A DNA stretch of 64,000 bases from Acipenser ruthenus. Taxonomy: Eukaryota > Chordata > Actinopteri > Acipenseriformes > Acipenseridae. Under the pieces are notes generated by a model that was not told the DNA's origin, made no database searches, and worked only from the letters and a program-made list of their open reading frames with translations. Positions 22,051-33,997 of the stretch are shown piece after piece. The translations under genes were made by a program, and so were the position numbers. The first letter of the stretch is position 1; the number at the start of each line of letters is the position of its first letter. The stretch covers positions 13,967,362 through 14,031,361 of the forward strand of contig NC_081201.1 in the NCBI RefSeq assembly GCF_902713425.1, given 5' to 3'.

Positions 22051-22599
22051 GGGGGTCTCAGCCTCGTCCAGTCGGCCAGGCAACGAACCCTCAAACCAAG
22101 TTAGGTTTGATGCCAAATGAATGTGTATATACAGCATACTTTTCTGTTAAATCGCATACTCCGCATTCTCTACAATAAATATTTGTACTAAAACATTTTG
22201 TGATTGGTGTTTGTCCCGAACTACTGAAATGAAATTTATAATTAAAGTTCGGGAGGAGGGTCAGACACCAATCTCTGCATCACCAAATTGAATCATTCAA
22301 TTTACACATTAGCTAATTTAAATTGTTCGCACTATAAATACCATCTTCACTTATCTCTCAGTTGCGTTTTGATTTCATCGTAACCCACCACCTCCCCATC
22401 TCCACCTTTCTTAATAACAGTTTTTATGTTTTATCAAATGGGGGTCTCAGCCTCGTCCAGTCGGCCAGGCAGCGAACCCTCAAACCAAGTTAGGTTTGAT
22501 GCAGCATACTTTTCTGTTAAATCGCATACTCTGCATTCTCTACAATAAATATTTGTACTAAAACATTTTGTGATTGGTGTTTGTCCCGAACTACTGAAA
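22051..22599 (+). repeat. DIRS split repeats B1, A2 and B2
   Basis: B1 (22051-22229) starts GGGGGTCTCAGCCTCGTCCA and ends CCCGAACTACTGAAA. A2 (22230-22382) follows without a gap and repeats the left terminus. B2 (22440-22599) repeats B1, with about 20 bases fewer, and forms the right end. Both B copies contain an AATAAA word. Confidence 0.88.
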
Positions 22600-23440
22600 C
22601 ACTATTGCAGCAGCAAAGGTCATTCAAAATGATCTAGACAGCATTCAGAACTGGGCAGACACATGGCAAATTACATTTAATAGAGGAAAGTGTAAAGTAT
22701 TGCATGCAGGCAATAAAAATGTGCATTATAAATATCATATGGGAGATAATGAAATTGAAGAAGGGAACTATGAAAAGGAGTTTATGTTGACTCAGAAATG
22801 TCTTCATCTAGACAATGTGGGGAACGTATGAAAAAGGCCAACAAGATGCTCGGATATATTGTGAGAAGTGTTGAATTTAAATCAAGGGAAGTAATGTTGA
22901 AACTTTACAATGCATTAGTAAGACCTCACCTAGAATATTGTGTTCAGTTCTGGTCACCTCGTTACAAAAAGGATATTGCTGCTCTAGAAAGAGTGCAAAG
23001 AAGAGCAACCACAATTATCCCGGGTGTAAAAGGCATGTCGTATGCAGACAGGCTAAAAGAATTGAATCTATTCAGTCTTGAACAAAGAAGACTACGCGGC
23101 GATCTGATTCAAACATTCAAAATCCTAAAAGGTACAGACAATGTCAACCCAGGGGACTTCTTTGACTTGAAAAAAGATAAAAGGACCAGGGGTCATAAAT
23201 GGAGATTAGATAAAGGGGCATTCAGAACAGAAAATAGGAGGCACTTTTTTACACAGAGAATTGTGAGGGTCTGGAACCAACTCCCCAGTAATGTTGTTGA
23301 AGCTGACACCCTGGGATCCTTCAAGAAGCTGCTTGATGAGATTCTGGGATCAATAAGCTAACAACCAAACGAGCAAAATGGGCTGAATGGCCTCCTCTCA
23401 TTTGTAAACTTTCTTATGTTCTTCATATGTTCTTATGTAG
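22600..23440 (+). mobile_element. CR1-like LINE (plus), right part and 3' end
   Basis: LINE sequence resumes exactly after the DIRS element. The frame at 22798-23361 (187 residues) is the C-terminal region after RT: NKMLGYIVRSVEFKSRE, LVRPHLEYCVQFWSPRYKKD, RVQRRATTIIPG and HFFTQRIVRVWNQLPSNVVE. The 3' end carries repeats of TTCTTATG near 23410-23436, the simple 3' tail of the family. Confidence 0.9.
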
Positions 23441-23639
23441 TTAGACACATTAAGTAGACTAACTTTGGTACACTGCATTTGACCCCGGAGCCCATTGTTA
23501 TCACAAACATGGGCAGGCTATGTGCGCTTGAAAGTGTTGTATTTACTACAAAGTCAAGCCTCCCATTGATCATGTTGAGAAAGTTACACAACTACATTAC
23601 CCAACGCACACTGGACTGCAGATTGTAGCATTCACTAGA
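23441..23639. other. short unassigned spacer
   Basis: No gene is seen between the two LINE 3' regions. The word ACTAACTTTGGTACACTGC near 23459 resembles words on the far side of the LINE near 16155. This may be target flank or a small element. Confidence 0.3.
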
Positions 23640-24421
23640 CTACTGCAACTCCCTCGTGGCTGGCCTCCCTTCATCCGCCACCCATCCGCTCCAGCTCATC
23701 CAGAACTCTGCTGCCCGTCTGGTGTTCTCTCTGCCTCGCTTCGCCCACGCTACTCCACTACTCCGCTCGCTCCACTGGCTCCCGATCACCGCTCGCATCC
23801 AGTTCAAGACTCTTGTACTAGCCTACAGATGCCTTGACCAGACTGCACCCAGCTACCTCCAGACCCTTATCTCTCCCTACACCCCCACTCGACCTCTCCG
23901 CTCCGCTCCGCCTGCACTAGAAGACTGGCTCTACCTCCGCTACGCTCCCCTGCCTCCAGAGCCCGCTCCTTCTCCACCCTTGCTCCGCAGTGGTGGAATG
24001 ACCTTCCTACAGATGTCAGGACTGCCCAGTCCCTGACCACATTCCGGTGCCTCCTTAAGCACCTGCAGAACTCCTCTGTTTGTATCCTGGGACACTATCA
24101 CCCTTCATTTAAATGTGCTTTATTTTGCTCTTATCTGCCCTCTATTTTACTGCATTTAATCCTGTACTTCAGAATACTGTAATCTGCCAAGTGTTTAAAC
24201 TGTAGTATTTTGTATTTAATCCTATCCTGATGTAACTATCACTATTATCTGCTGTATTATTGAATTGTGGTTTGTCACACTTGTACTTTGCTTGAACAAA
24301 AGTTATTGTATTTCTTGCTCTTATTGTATTACTTGTATTGTAACACTTAATGTATTTGCTTACGATTGTAAGTCGCCCTGGATAAGGGCGTCTGCTAAGA
24401 AATAAATAATAATAATAATAA
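23640..24421 (+). mobile_element. L2-clade LINE 3' end, plus strand
   Basis: The frame at 23656-24036 encodes [20 protein letters not shown] and [20 protein letters not shown], the end of the L2 ORF2. After about 300 bases of 3' UTR comes the conserved tail GTAAGTCGCCCTGG, then GATAAGGGCGTCTGC and (AATAAT)n at 24395-24421. The copy is the same family as 13436-14830 but on the other strand and with an intact 3' end. Confidence 0.92.
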
Positions 24422-25620
24422 TTGTATGCACGGTAACCTGGAGTAAAGTAAGAGTTATTTTTGCCAGTCTTCCTGACCATTAGAATTCTAATAAGAATTA
24501 GAAATAATAATAATAATCATCATTCTGCGCAGATTTTGTTTAGCCAATGATCTTCTAAGAACGATCTCCGTGAACGCACCATTTGGTTAAATTGGTCAGG
24601 CACAAAGCGTAAAAATGTCGAACTAAAAAATGATTCAACAGAAAAGATCAAAAAGGAAGAAAAAGTTGCTTTAGAAGACATCCGGAAAAAATAAATAAAC
24701 CGAACAACCTTGAAATAAACTGTGGAGAGAAAGGTAAGTCTGTTTTTTTTATTTGTTCTGATGTTGGTAAAATTTTCACTAATATGAAGGCCTACCGGCT
24801 ACTAGAAATAAAAAAAATAAATACAAACCTGTACCCAATGGCAGTTTCTTTTTTTGTCAGATGGTTCTTCCTTCGTTCTACTCATAAAAAAAAAGCTATC
24901 AAGGACTGGATTGTAATTTGTGGTTAACGGGTGTGTCAAAGTTTTGACTCGGTTCAGGCTTAAATATGAAATATTACTATTTTGTAATTCAACCTGTAGA
25001 ATCACCGATAGATCTGTGTGTTATCCATCTATCTAACCACTTTATGTAACTAGTTAAAAAAAAAAAAAAAAAAAATAAAGTCCTATGTGTTAGAGTGGAG
25101 ACAACAACGTTTTTAAAACATAGAATGTTTTAAAATTTGTCAAAACTTGTGCTTGACTCCATACAATATAAAACTAAGTGTTTTATTTACGGCAAACATT
25201 TAAATTATTAGTAATTTTGTGCAGACATTGTAGTTAACTAAGTCCAGCTTTAGCTAGACAAATTGTGCATTTTATATTTGATGGTGCAGTAACAAACAAA
25301 AATATTAATGTATTCAACCATTCCAAAACATTTACCACAGTATGTAATACAATCCAATTCTAATATGTATAAACATTTGGATAATACTTTGTCCTACTTT
25401 AATATTACCCAATTTGTATTTGCAGATTTATTATTCTTGAATATGTTAGCTAGTTGTTTTTATTTTCAATTGAGTTATAATTAAATAGGGCTACCAATCA
25501 TTTACTATTGTTTAATTCCATATTTTGTTTAAGGACGAGAAATTGTCACAACAGAAGAGACAAGACAATGGGACTATGCACTTTATTACGCAGGAAAAAT
25601 GAAGGACGAGTGTTCCCTCG
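24422..25620. other. AT-rich intergenic DNA
   Basis: No gene is recognised. A lysine-rich short frame near 24600-24735 ends at a donor-like GGTAAGTC (24732), but I cannot tie it to a protein. Poly-A near 25053-25075. Confidence 0.35.
24810..24970. repeat. decayed copy of the 27.4-kb hairpin element
   Basis: Contains ACAAACCTGTACCCAATGGC and, later, GCTATCAAGGACTGGATTG with GGGTGTGTCAAAGTTTTGAC, in the order and spacing of the inverted-repeat element at 27391-27570. It is degenerate, with the palindromic character mostly lost. Confidence 0.5.
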
Positions 25621-25629
25621 AGGATGACT

Positions 25630-25800
25630 CTTAAGGGGCGTTCACACCGGACGCGACGCACATTCCGCCTGCTTGCACGCCGCGCTGCAGTACTGTTCAC
25701 ACCAAACGCGGCAGGGTAAAGTCAGTGGGCGGTCCGTTGTTACGTCACGGCTGCAGGTTTTGGATGCCGAGCAACAAACAGTAAATGCCAGCGGGAAAAT
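25630..25800. repeat. GC-rich patch, possible DNA transposon end
   Basis: GGGGCGTTCACACCGGACGC opens a GC-rich patch in otherwise AT-rich DNA. A second patch with GCGGCGCGGCAAAAGTTG lies near 26887-26960. The pair could be the two ends of a non-autonomous DNA element, but I could not align them as clean inverted repeats. Confidence 0.3.
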
Positions 25801-25988
25801 AAAACTCTTTTGACAGAACTGAAAACTGAGGAGCGAAATATTATAAATATTTTTTTATAAAACCTAATTGTAACCCCCACACCACCACAATCACCCCCCC
25901 CCCCTCCTTTTTTTAATTAAATTTGTTAAAAACTGTTGAAATATATGTAAACCAAATTAAACGTTTTGCTTTATTTTTTAAGTCTGTC

Positions 25989-26595
25989 TGCAGTTAATTT
26001 ATCAAAAAAAAGCTTACTTTATAGTAGCACCACAATCACCCCCCTCCGACACCATTTACAGAGCACCCAAAACATTAGGCAATTGTAAAAAATATTAGGC
26101 AATTGTAAAAAAATAAAAGTATCAAATATATATACACACACACACATACAATACTTCGAAGAATGAACAGCGAGCAAAAAAAAATTATTGCGATCACTCT
26201 GCTATACCGGAGAAAGAAAAAAAACTGTAAGATCGTTGTGGGTATGTGACATCCTGAAGAAAAGAAAAAAGTATGGCGAATACCATCGGCTGCTCCAGGG
26301 ACATGGCAGCACAGCATCGTTTAAATAAATAAATACAGCGGGTCTTTAAGTTTACTATCCCATTTTTCACATTTTTACATATGGGTCATTCCGTGTCAAT
26401 ACATAATTGTCACCCATACATCTCAGATGTGATGAAAATCTGTACAAAGTTAGTAAAAACATTTTTACAAAATCTGAAATCTGAACACTCAACTAATAGT
26501 TTATTTGATATGACCCGTTTATGACTGGTTGAATTGACACGGAAAGTGTCAGTTAATTTATCCAAAAAAAATGCTTACGTTATAGTAGCAACTGC
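25989..26595. repeat. direct repeat flanking a small inverted-repeat element
   Basis: CAGTTAATTTATC plus an A-run and CTTACTTTATAGTAGCA occurs near 25991-26030 and again, slightly changed, near 26550-26592. Between the copies, CCGTGTCAAT at 26391 and ATTGACACGG at 26533 form a 10-bp inverted pair about 150 bp apart, like a tiny MITE. Confidence 0.45.
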
Positions 26596-27390
26596 ATAAT
26601 TATTTTCAATGTGGAGTTTAGCACAAAAAATATATATTATCTCATTTACTTAATTATGTATATTTAACATTCACTCGGTAATCCCATTTGTACACCCACA
26701 AACCTCCATGCTGCAGCTTTTTTTTTATTAATATCTCGGTAACTATTAATTGTTGTATTATACAACGCCAGGAAATCTGAAATTAAAGCTAACAGCTTTT
26801 CCTCCATATTATTTTTTTTATTTCTTCCTCGCAAAGGAACCTCCTACTTTTCCCTGATTGGCTGTTGGTAGGTTACGTCACGAAGCGGCGCGGCAAAAGT
26901 TGAAAATATTTTATCTCTTGCGTGCTGCGTCCCTCTGCCGCTGCGCGTAACCGCCTTCACTGAAAACCATTTTTGCCGCGATACACTTTCAAATATTTAA
27001 GAAAAAGACTTGCACTGTTGGTTTAATTTTTATAACCACTGAGCAAAGAAATGTGTATGTTAATGATTTATATTGTTTTTTGGTGTGACTTATTTAAAAA
27101 AGGTGTGAAGTTATATTTTACAAGTGGTGATAAACTGAAGTAATAGTTTCATCTTTCATCTTGTTTAATGCTTTTGTTCTTTTTAAACAACTAATTCAGA
27201 GATTTTATTTTCCCAGCAAAACCCTTCTAAATGTTATGCAACAGGTGAATGGAATTAGATAAGAAAATCAGTTTCCTCCAAATGTGATTGCATTATTCCT
27301 TTCAGCTGAAGAAAAAGGAAGAGTTTGAGGTCAAGTGGTCTTTTTATTCTTATTCAGAGATTTTCATCTAATGTTTATGTTCTCCATAAC
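26596..27390. other. AT-rich intergenic DNA, no gene seen
   Basis: Nothing with coding character, apart from the GC patch near 26880-26960 noted above. Confidence 0.35.
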
Positions 27391-27570
27391 CAGGGCTGGG
27401 ATTGAATTAAATCTTTGACCCACCCGCTAATAGCAAACTACAAACCTGTACTCAGCGACGGCTTTATTGTTTTGTCAGAAGCTCCTTCTACTCAAATATA
27501 ACCGCTATCAAGTACAGGTTTGTAGTTTGCTATTAGCAGGTGGGTCAAAGATTTGATTTAATCCAGCCCC
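27391..27570. repeat. palindromic MITE with about 68-bp arms
   Basis: The left arm starts at CAGGGCTGGGATT, and its complement ends at AATCCAGCCCC near 27570. Both arms contain CTTTGACCCACC, TAATAGCAAACTAC and AAACCTGTACT in matching order. The loop is about 45 bases. The fold is a near-perfect hairpin. A decayed relative lies at 24810-24970. The family is not identified. Confidence 0.8.
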
Positions 27571-29234
27571 TTGTTCTCTTTTGACAATTTAAATATTATG
27601 ATGATTAGCATGTTTTTTTTAAAATAAGTAAAGCAGTCAACAACTAATCTCTGAAGCATCAGAAGTGATTGCAGCACAAGGAAAAAAACTTTTAGTTTCA
27701 GTCATTTTTGGAGTGTTTAGTGACCATTTCAATATTTTGAATGCTGAACACAGTATGTAAGAACATAATAACCAATTCAAGTTGATAGATTATATATATA
27801 TAAAATCTATTTCTTCATGTTGTGAGAGAACACACATATCCAGATGTTAAAGGATAATTAGTCCAAATTACACTCTTATTTGAATTGTAAGCTGTACATT
27901 AATTAACATTAACACTGTAAATATTTTAGGTAAAAGTTTAAGGGGGTGCTCATTTCTTAAATATTTACAGAATTTTTCTGACTTCCAGTTTTAGCGGAAG
28001 AGTGGTCTTTTCAGTATACTTTACTTTTCGTAGGTTTTTGTGAATTTGTAGACATACCGACGATGTATTAAACCATTTTGACTCCCGTAACTTAGTTTCG
28101 TCACTGCTACGGTAGTTTAGCTTTGACCATTCGTTTCAAAATACTTTCGTATGCAAATGTCTGACTCTCATTATAATATCGAAGGTTCGCCCTTAACCTT
28201 GATGTACTATCATTTTCTCCTGACTTACACCTGCGGTTTGAGCCTGTTATTTTACGTGCCTCTCACTGGCGTAGATTCAACTGGCTGTTTGTATGTGAAA
28301 CCTCCTGCTTAACGTTTGCTGGGAATATAATTACTTTAAAGCGCATTCAAATAATAAATGTATTAATAGTTTATATTAAATAACAAACTAACAATAGATT
28401 TTGTTTTGGGTACTTTTATATTTTAATGTGCTTTAAAGCTCAGTAAACTTACACAGCACCCAGCCACACCTCCCATGTTGCCTACGAAACAAGTGAAAAC
28501 AATGAAGGGTGTCATTGCAGCTCAGATTGAACTCACTAATGCTGTGCTGTTATTTCAACTCAGCATTGGCATACTGACAGAGAGAGAATACGACAACCAA
28601 GATTTTTCAGAGCCAGAAATGTTTTTGAACATCTGTAAGATGCAGAGTTTAAATTAAAATTCTGTTTAGATAGGCAATCAGTACACAAACTGTGTGCTTT
28701 AATACAACCTGATGTGACCAACCATACTAAACGCAGTTCAGCATTAACAAGTGAAATTAAACTGATTAAATCAATGAAAGTATAGGGAAGCACAGGAGTA
28801 CAAACACGGTAAACTGTAGAATTACTGTGTTATTTAATAGAAACAATCTTAGTTTTATTAATGCTTGCCGTTTTTGGGGAAATCCCTCTTTCAGGTCTGC
28901 GATTTTGTTTGTTTTCGCTGTGCTCATGGTGAGACGTAATTGTAAGTGACTCTGCAGCTGATGCATAGTTCACACACCCTAGTCTCTGTAAGTCGCCTTG
29001 GATACAGAGGCGGGTTTGTCAATTTTGTGGCCCCAATCAAAGCTCAGTTTAGGGGCCCCTCCTTCTCTACCTGTCATGACCATTTTAGCGTTACCACACA
29101 CATCAGTGTCTGCCACAGTCCTATGTCATTATAAGGATGGGCTACAGAACCGACAGTGCACTTGAACTAAGGTGTTGGAAGTTAAATAGGAGAGTGAAAG
29201 ACATTTTCTTACCTTCTAGTAGCTCTTGCTGCAA
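27571..29234. other. intergenic DNA with an L2-type tail
   Basis: No gene is recognised. GTAAGTCGCCTTGGATACAG near 28988 is the L2/SINE tail motif, so a short retroposed end lies there. A purine-poor stretch near 29030-29080 (GGGGCCCCTCC) may be the end of the hAT remnant to the right. Confidence 0.4.
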
Positions 29235-30030
29235 TCAGAATCTAACCATCCTGGCTTTGACTTCAGCAAAAGCTTTGATTATGTCCTCCATATTCAATGA
29301 TCTCCGGACTCTCTGCTCAATAGAGATCATTGCTAAACCATTCAGTCTTTCCTGGGACATGGTTGACTGCAAGTACGTTTTAATCAGCTTCAAGGAGGAG
29401 AAACTCCTCTCACCTGAGGCGACAGTGACGGGCAAAGTCAAGAGTAAAACGCAGGGCAATGCTCAAATTGCCATACAGCTCCAACAGATTCTCCTTGTAG
29501 ATGTAATCCAGCATTTCTGCTGGAGAAGAAATGTGACCTGGAAAAGCAATGACAGCTGCCCTCACTTCAAGGACCAAGTCCTGGCTGTCAATATCCCCTA
29601 GTGTCTGCTCCAGGTTCCTGCATGACTCCTCCAGTGTGTCTTCTTGAACGGCTTTCTTCATGTTATCTGCTGAATATAAAAATCCAAACAAAGAAAAAAA
29701 TTGGTCCACCTGTGTGAACCTCTCACTGACACTATTCAGTGCCATATCAACCAGGGGAAGGAAAAAATCTTTCTTAAAGCGCTGTTCTGGTGTGAATTGA
29801 GTTTTCTCTGTGCCCTCATAGAGGAATTGGCGAGTTGTTCTTCTCTGTCTCTCCACTGGGAATGTCATGTCTATCTGCATTTTCTCAGCTATTTCTCTTG
29901 CATCTATCTGGGTTGAGGCAAGTCCACCATCCCTGTATTCCTGGAGAAACGGTTTAACACCATCAGTCTCCCTCTTATTCTGAAACAGCGCGTTTACACT
30001 TGCATAAAACAGCAGGGGGTACTTCTCTCA
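29235..30030 (-). pseudogene. hAT transposase remnant, minus strand
   Basis: The minus strand encodes VERQRRTTRQFLYEGTEKTQ and FFLPLVDMALNSVSERF in the frame ending near 29410. In a second frame (29235-29459) is the hAT dimerisation domain: LTLPVTVASGERSFSSLKLI, then RLNGLAMISIEQRVR. The N-terminal BED finger and first catalytic residues are missing, so the copy is 5'-truncated and frame-shifted near 29430-29450. It resembles the ZMYM1-like hAT group. Close to 30030 the word CAGGGCCGGCGTG looks like an hAT terminus. Confidence 0.8.
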
Positions 30031-30039
30031 GGGCCGGCG

Positions 30040-31385
30040 TGTGAGCATGCGTTGTAAGCCAAAGAGGCATGACGTTGTGCCGTAATGACATCATCGAGCA
30101 CCATATTTTCAATAAACATGTCTATAAGAGATTGTTATGAATCTACTTGCCCCATCACCGTCCCACAAAATACAAAAACAAAGTTTTAAGATTGTGCTTT
30201 TATTCAACAATGAATACTGTAGTTGAAATTGCTGCGCAAAAACAAACAGAAAGATATTCGTCTGCATTGCAATGCCACTTTTGCATTAGCCTACTACTAT
30301 TTGTGGGACTGAAGATCTTGATTTAAGATTTGTTTTATTATTTGATCACAGATATAGAAGTCATATTTATGTATTTTGTTGTGGTTCACATTTCGCTAAT
30401 TTCTATTTTCGTGAGTGCTGCATATTTATTTCACCCTGATTTTCCTTTTTTATTTCTGTTATTGCTCCCATTTCGCTTATGCATTTTTAGGTCGCGATAT
30501 ATATTTAGACATTGAATAATCAATACTAGCCTGTTTCCTTACATGTTTATGTACTATATAGACATCACATGTCATTTCTTCGTTACTTATCAGCTATTTA
30601 GGTAGATAAATTACTTCAAAAAGCAATGTGATTGTGTTTCTGTAGTTCATATTTACACTATACAGTGATAATTGGCCAAATATATATGTTTTTTAGTTTT
30701 TTTTTTAGTTTTTTTTTAGATTGAGTACACTTGAACAGTATATATTTTAGGTACAGCACGGCTGATTTCGTTTTATAAAGCCAAGCCAAGGTGTTCACGG
30801 GGATCCCCTGCGAAGTAACTAATTGTAACTGAGGCTGTAACTAGTTTTCTAAACGATGTAGCTGCTGTTTTGTAGAAGTCACTACCCCCTTTCACTGCCC
30901 TGGTGGCAGCTACATGTTGTTGTACATTTGCTCCCATTTCACACCGCACATTTCTTCTGTTCCATTGTTATTTTCATGGTTAAGACTGGTGCCATCATTA
31001 AATTAAAGTTAATGTGCCATCTAAACATAAAATGAAATATCAAAAAGTACAAGCTGAAATGTTTAAGCCAAGTTTACAGTTTGTCGTTTGACTTACAACT
31101 TCAGACTCTGTTTTTAGTAAATCTCAGGTGGCCATTGCTACACTGAGTAGACAAATGCAAGCGAAACTGACTCAATTTCCTGTTGTACAACCAGGGAAAA
31201 GGTCAATTGAACTGGTTGTATATGCCAACAAACATATGCAACCAGTATAAAGCACAATTGTATTAAGAGAATAAAACAGAACCACATAAAATATTTATGA
31301 TCAACCTTTTAATCGTAATGGATAAACAAATAGTGTAAATCTAACAAGGAACTACTCCTAGCAGCAACTAACTTGTTTCTAAATT
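30040..31385. other. AT-rich intergenic DNA, no gene seen
   Basis: Open frames here are short and T-rich, with no recognised domain. I see no clear repeats. Confidence 0.35.
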
Positions 31386-31548
31386 AAGAAGAACATAAAA
31401 AAGTTTACAAACGAGAGGAGGCCATTCAGCCCAACTTGCTTGTTTGGTTGTTAGTAGCTTATTGATCCCAGAATCTCATCAAGCAGCTTCTTTAAGGATC
31501 CCAGGGTGTCAGCTTCAACAACAGTACTGGGGAGTTGGTTCCATACCC

Positions 31549-32112
31549 TCACAATTCTCTGTGTAAGTGCCTCCTATTTTCTGTTCTGAATGCCCCTTTA
31601 TCTAATCTCCATTTGTGACCCCTGGTCGTCCTTGTTTCTTTTTTCAGGTCAAAAAAGTCCCCTGGGTCAACATTGTCTATACCTTTTAGGATTTTGAATG
31701 CTTGAATCAGATCGCCGCGTAGTCTTCTTTGTTCAAGACTGAATAGATTCAATTCTTTTAGCCTGTCTGCATACGACATGCCTTTTAAACCCGGGATAAT
31801 TGTGGTTGCTCTTCTTTGCACTCTTTCTAGCGCAGCAATATCCTTTTTGTAACGAGGTGACCAGAACTGAACACAATATTCTAGGTGAGGTCTTACTAAT
31901 GCATTGTAAAGTTTTAAAATTACTTCCCTTGATTTAAATTCAACACTTCTCACAATATATCCGAGCATCTTGTTGGCCTTTTTTATAGCTTCCCCACATT
32001 GTCTAGATGAAGACATTTCTGAGTCAACATAAACTCCTAGGTCTTTTTCATAGATTCCTTCTTCAATTTCAGTATCTCCAATATGATATATATAATGCTG
32101 TATTGCCTGCAT
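31549..32112 (-). pseudogene. CR1-like LINE ORF2 C-terminal region
   Basis: This 187-residue frame includes GDTEIEEGIYEKDLGVYVDS, SSRQCGEAIKKANKMLGYIV, LVRPHLEYCVQFWSPRYKKD and LRGDLIQAFKILKGIDNVDP. It follows the RT domain in the family and is the most repeated protein segment in the window, with copies at 18.7, 22.8 and 60.6 kb. Its 5' side is cut by the hAT element at 32185. Confidence 0.9.
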
Positions 32113-32623
32113 GCAGTACTTTACACTTTTCTCTATTAAATGTCATTTGCCATGTGTCTGCCCAGTTCTAAATACTGTCTAGATCAGTGGTTCCCAACCT
32201 TTTTTCCTTGGAGCCCCCCCTACTTGTATCTAAGAAAAGCTGAGCCCCCCCCGCACCCCCCCCCCACACACACCAAAAGAATAAAGTGATTCATTCCAAA
32301 TCTTTATTGGCAAAAATTTAGAACAATTATAGTTTTTCTTTCCTTGTATATAATTAACTGTAGGCCTATACACACACATTGTTACCAAAAGAATAATATT
32401 GATTCATTATCAGCGTAATAAGTGATTAACAGCACCTATATAGCTCTGTCCTAGATCTCCCTCAGACCATTTAACTGAAACGGGGCAGTTTGTTGCATAC
32501 ACACATGCACATCATGTGAACACTGGTTTTGACACAGCTATAATGTATGTGTTATAAAAATAACAATAAGTAACAATAACAAACAGTAAGTTACAATCAA
32601 TAACTTTTTCCTTCCTTAAAAAA

Positions 32624-33997
32624 CTAATGGCCACCTTGGGCCTGCATACCTCTGACCAGGGATGGGATGTCAGGTGTGATGCTAGTGACAGCCAGCCTAA
32701 AGTCCTGGTGGACATCGAGCCTGTTACAGGCTTTTGTTTTTATTGTTACAAGCACGCTGAAGGCCGTCTCGGACAGGTACGTAGTGCTGAATGGTAGAAT
32801 AACCCTTGTAGCTGCGTGTTTGGCCAGTCTGGATGCAACAGCATGTCCTTTGACAATCCAAAACATTTTGTATCCGTTCTCTTGGAAATATTTCTTTGAC
32901 ACAGAATCGGCTTGAAGGTCAGCAAGCTCATCTTCACAGCCGAGGTATTCCACGTCCTCGAGACTGCAAATGTAAGGGTCCATCACCCACGATTCCTTTG
33001 ATAAGTATTCGTCAACATCGGCAAAACGGGATTTAATTTCCTCCCGAAGCATGTTCATGTGCCGGGTAAACTCAGTGCGTAAAGACGCAGGCACAGTGCC
33101 ACCAGACTGTTTCATCAGCAGTGGAAATTGTTGTAGCTCCCCTTTTGACATTTTTCCAACTCTGTACTCCAGTTTCCGCACAAAAGCGTCGAGAGCGTCT
33201 TTGCACTGCATGACGTTTGATTCAGGACCCTGCATCCGCTTGTTTGTCTCATTGTAGAGAGTGAATGTATCCGCTAGGTATGCCGTTTTGATCCAAAACG
33301 CATCAGTCAGCTGTTCGCACAGTGGTCGATTGTGATCTTGCAAGAATTCCTTTATTTTTTCCTGCAGTTCCATAAAACGCACAAGCACTTGTCCATGCGA
33401 CAACCAGTGTACCTCTGTGTGTAACAGCAGTGTTTGATGCGCTTCATCCTCACACAGCTGGGCAAACAGTCTCTTGTTAGTAGGGCGAGCCTTAATGAAG
33501 TTTACAACTTTAACAACAGTTGCCAGGATGTTACTAAGGTCTTCCGAAAGTTTTTTACTGGCCAATGCTTGGCGATGTAGAATGCAGTGGAAAATTGCGC
33601 ACCCCGGGGCTTTTTCCTTCAATCGGCTGTTAAATCCCTTGTTTTTGCCCATCAACCCTGCAGCCCCATCAGTGCAGCATGCAACAATATTCTCGTAGGG
33701 CAGATTGTTGGACGAGAGATAAGAGTCCATAGCTATAAAAATATCTTGGCCTGTTGTTGTTGTGGCTAGATTGGTAGACATGAGAATGTCTTGTTTCAAG
33801 TCATCACCGTCAATATATTGCACATAAACGATGAGCACGGATTCGTCTGACACTGTTGTTGTTTCATCCAACTGAATGGCAAAGGGAACATTCCTAAGCT
33901 TCTTGTGCAGCTGGTTTTGGCAATCCACAGCCATTTTATCAATTCTGTCTTTGACAGTGATGTCAGAGAGTGGGACGGTTCTCACTTTATCCACCAC
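32624..33997 (-). CDS. hAT transposase, catalytic and dimerisation part
   Basis: This 457-residue frame is the main body of the transposase, which cuts the element ends and joins them to new target DNA. FAIQLDETTTVSDES at about residue 40 holds the first acidic catalytic position. ENIVACCTDGAAGLMGKNKG near 103-122 is the hAT CxxD-type block. HCILHRQALASKKLSEDL and TEVHWLSHGQVLVRFMEL follow. VILPFSTTYLSETAFSVLVT near 405-425 is the C-terminal dimerisation domain. It resembles the ZBED5/SCAND3-like proteins derived from this family. The frame opens downstream of a frameshift that separates it from the N-terminal part. Confidence 0.9.
   Translation of the reverse strand: MVDKVRTVPLSDITVKDRIDKMAVDCQNQLHKKLRNVPFAIQLDETTTVSDESVLIVYVQYIDGDDLKQDILMSTNLATTTTGQDIFIAMDSYLSSNNLPYENIVACCTDGAAGLMGKNKGFNSRLKEKAPGCAIFHCILHRQALASKKLSEDLSNILATVVKVVNFIKARPTNKRLFAQLCEDEAHQTLLLHTEVHWLSHGQVLVRFMELQEKIKEFLQDHNRPLCEQLTDAFWIKTAYLADTFTLYNETNKRMQGPESNVMQCKDALDAFVRKLEYRVGKMSKGELQQFPLLMKQSGGTVPASLRTEFTRHMNMLREEIKSRFADVDEYLSKESWVMDPYICSLEDVEYLGCEDELADLQADSVSKKYFQENGYKMFWIVKGHAVASRLAKHAATRVILPFSTTYLSETAFSVLVTIKTKACNRLDVHQDFRLAVTSITPDIPSLVRGMQAQGGH

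Larger units (their letters stand above)
16542..22599 (+). mobile_element. DIRS-order (tyrosine recombinase) retroelement with split direct repeats
   Basis: The terminal layout is A1 (16542-16694), internal region, B1 (22051-22229), A2 (22230-22382), B2 (22440-22599). A1 matches A2, and B1 matches B2. This A1-B1A2B2 arrangement of split direct repeats is the mark of PAT/Ngaro-type elements of the DIRS order. There is no obvious target duplication where the LINE is interrupted, as expected for tyrosine recombinase integration. Recognisable parts are a SAP-like gag frame, an RT thumb region, RNase H and a decayed recombinase region. It is broken in many places and split by a LINE. Confidence 0.85.
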
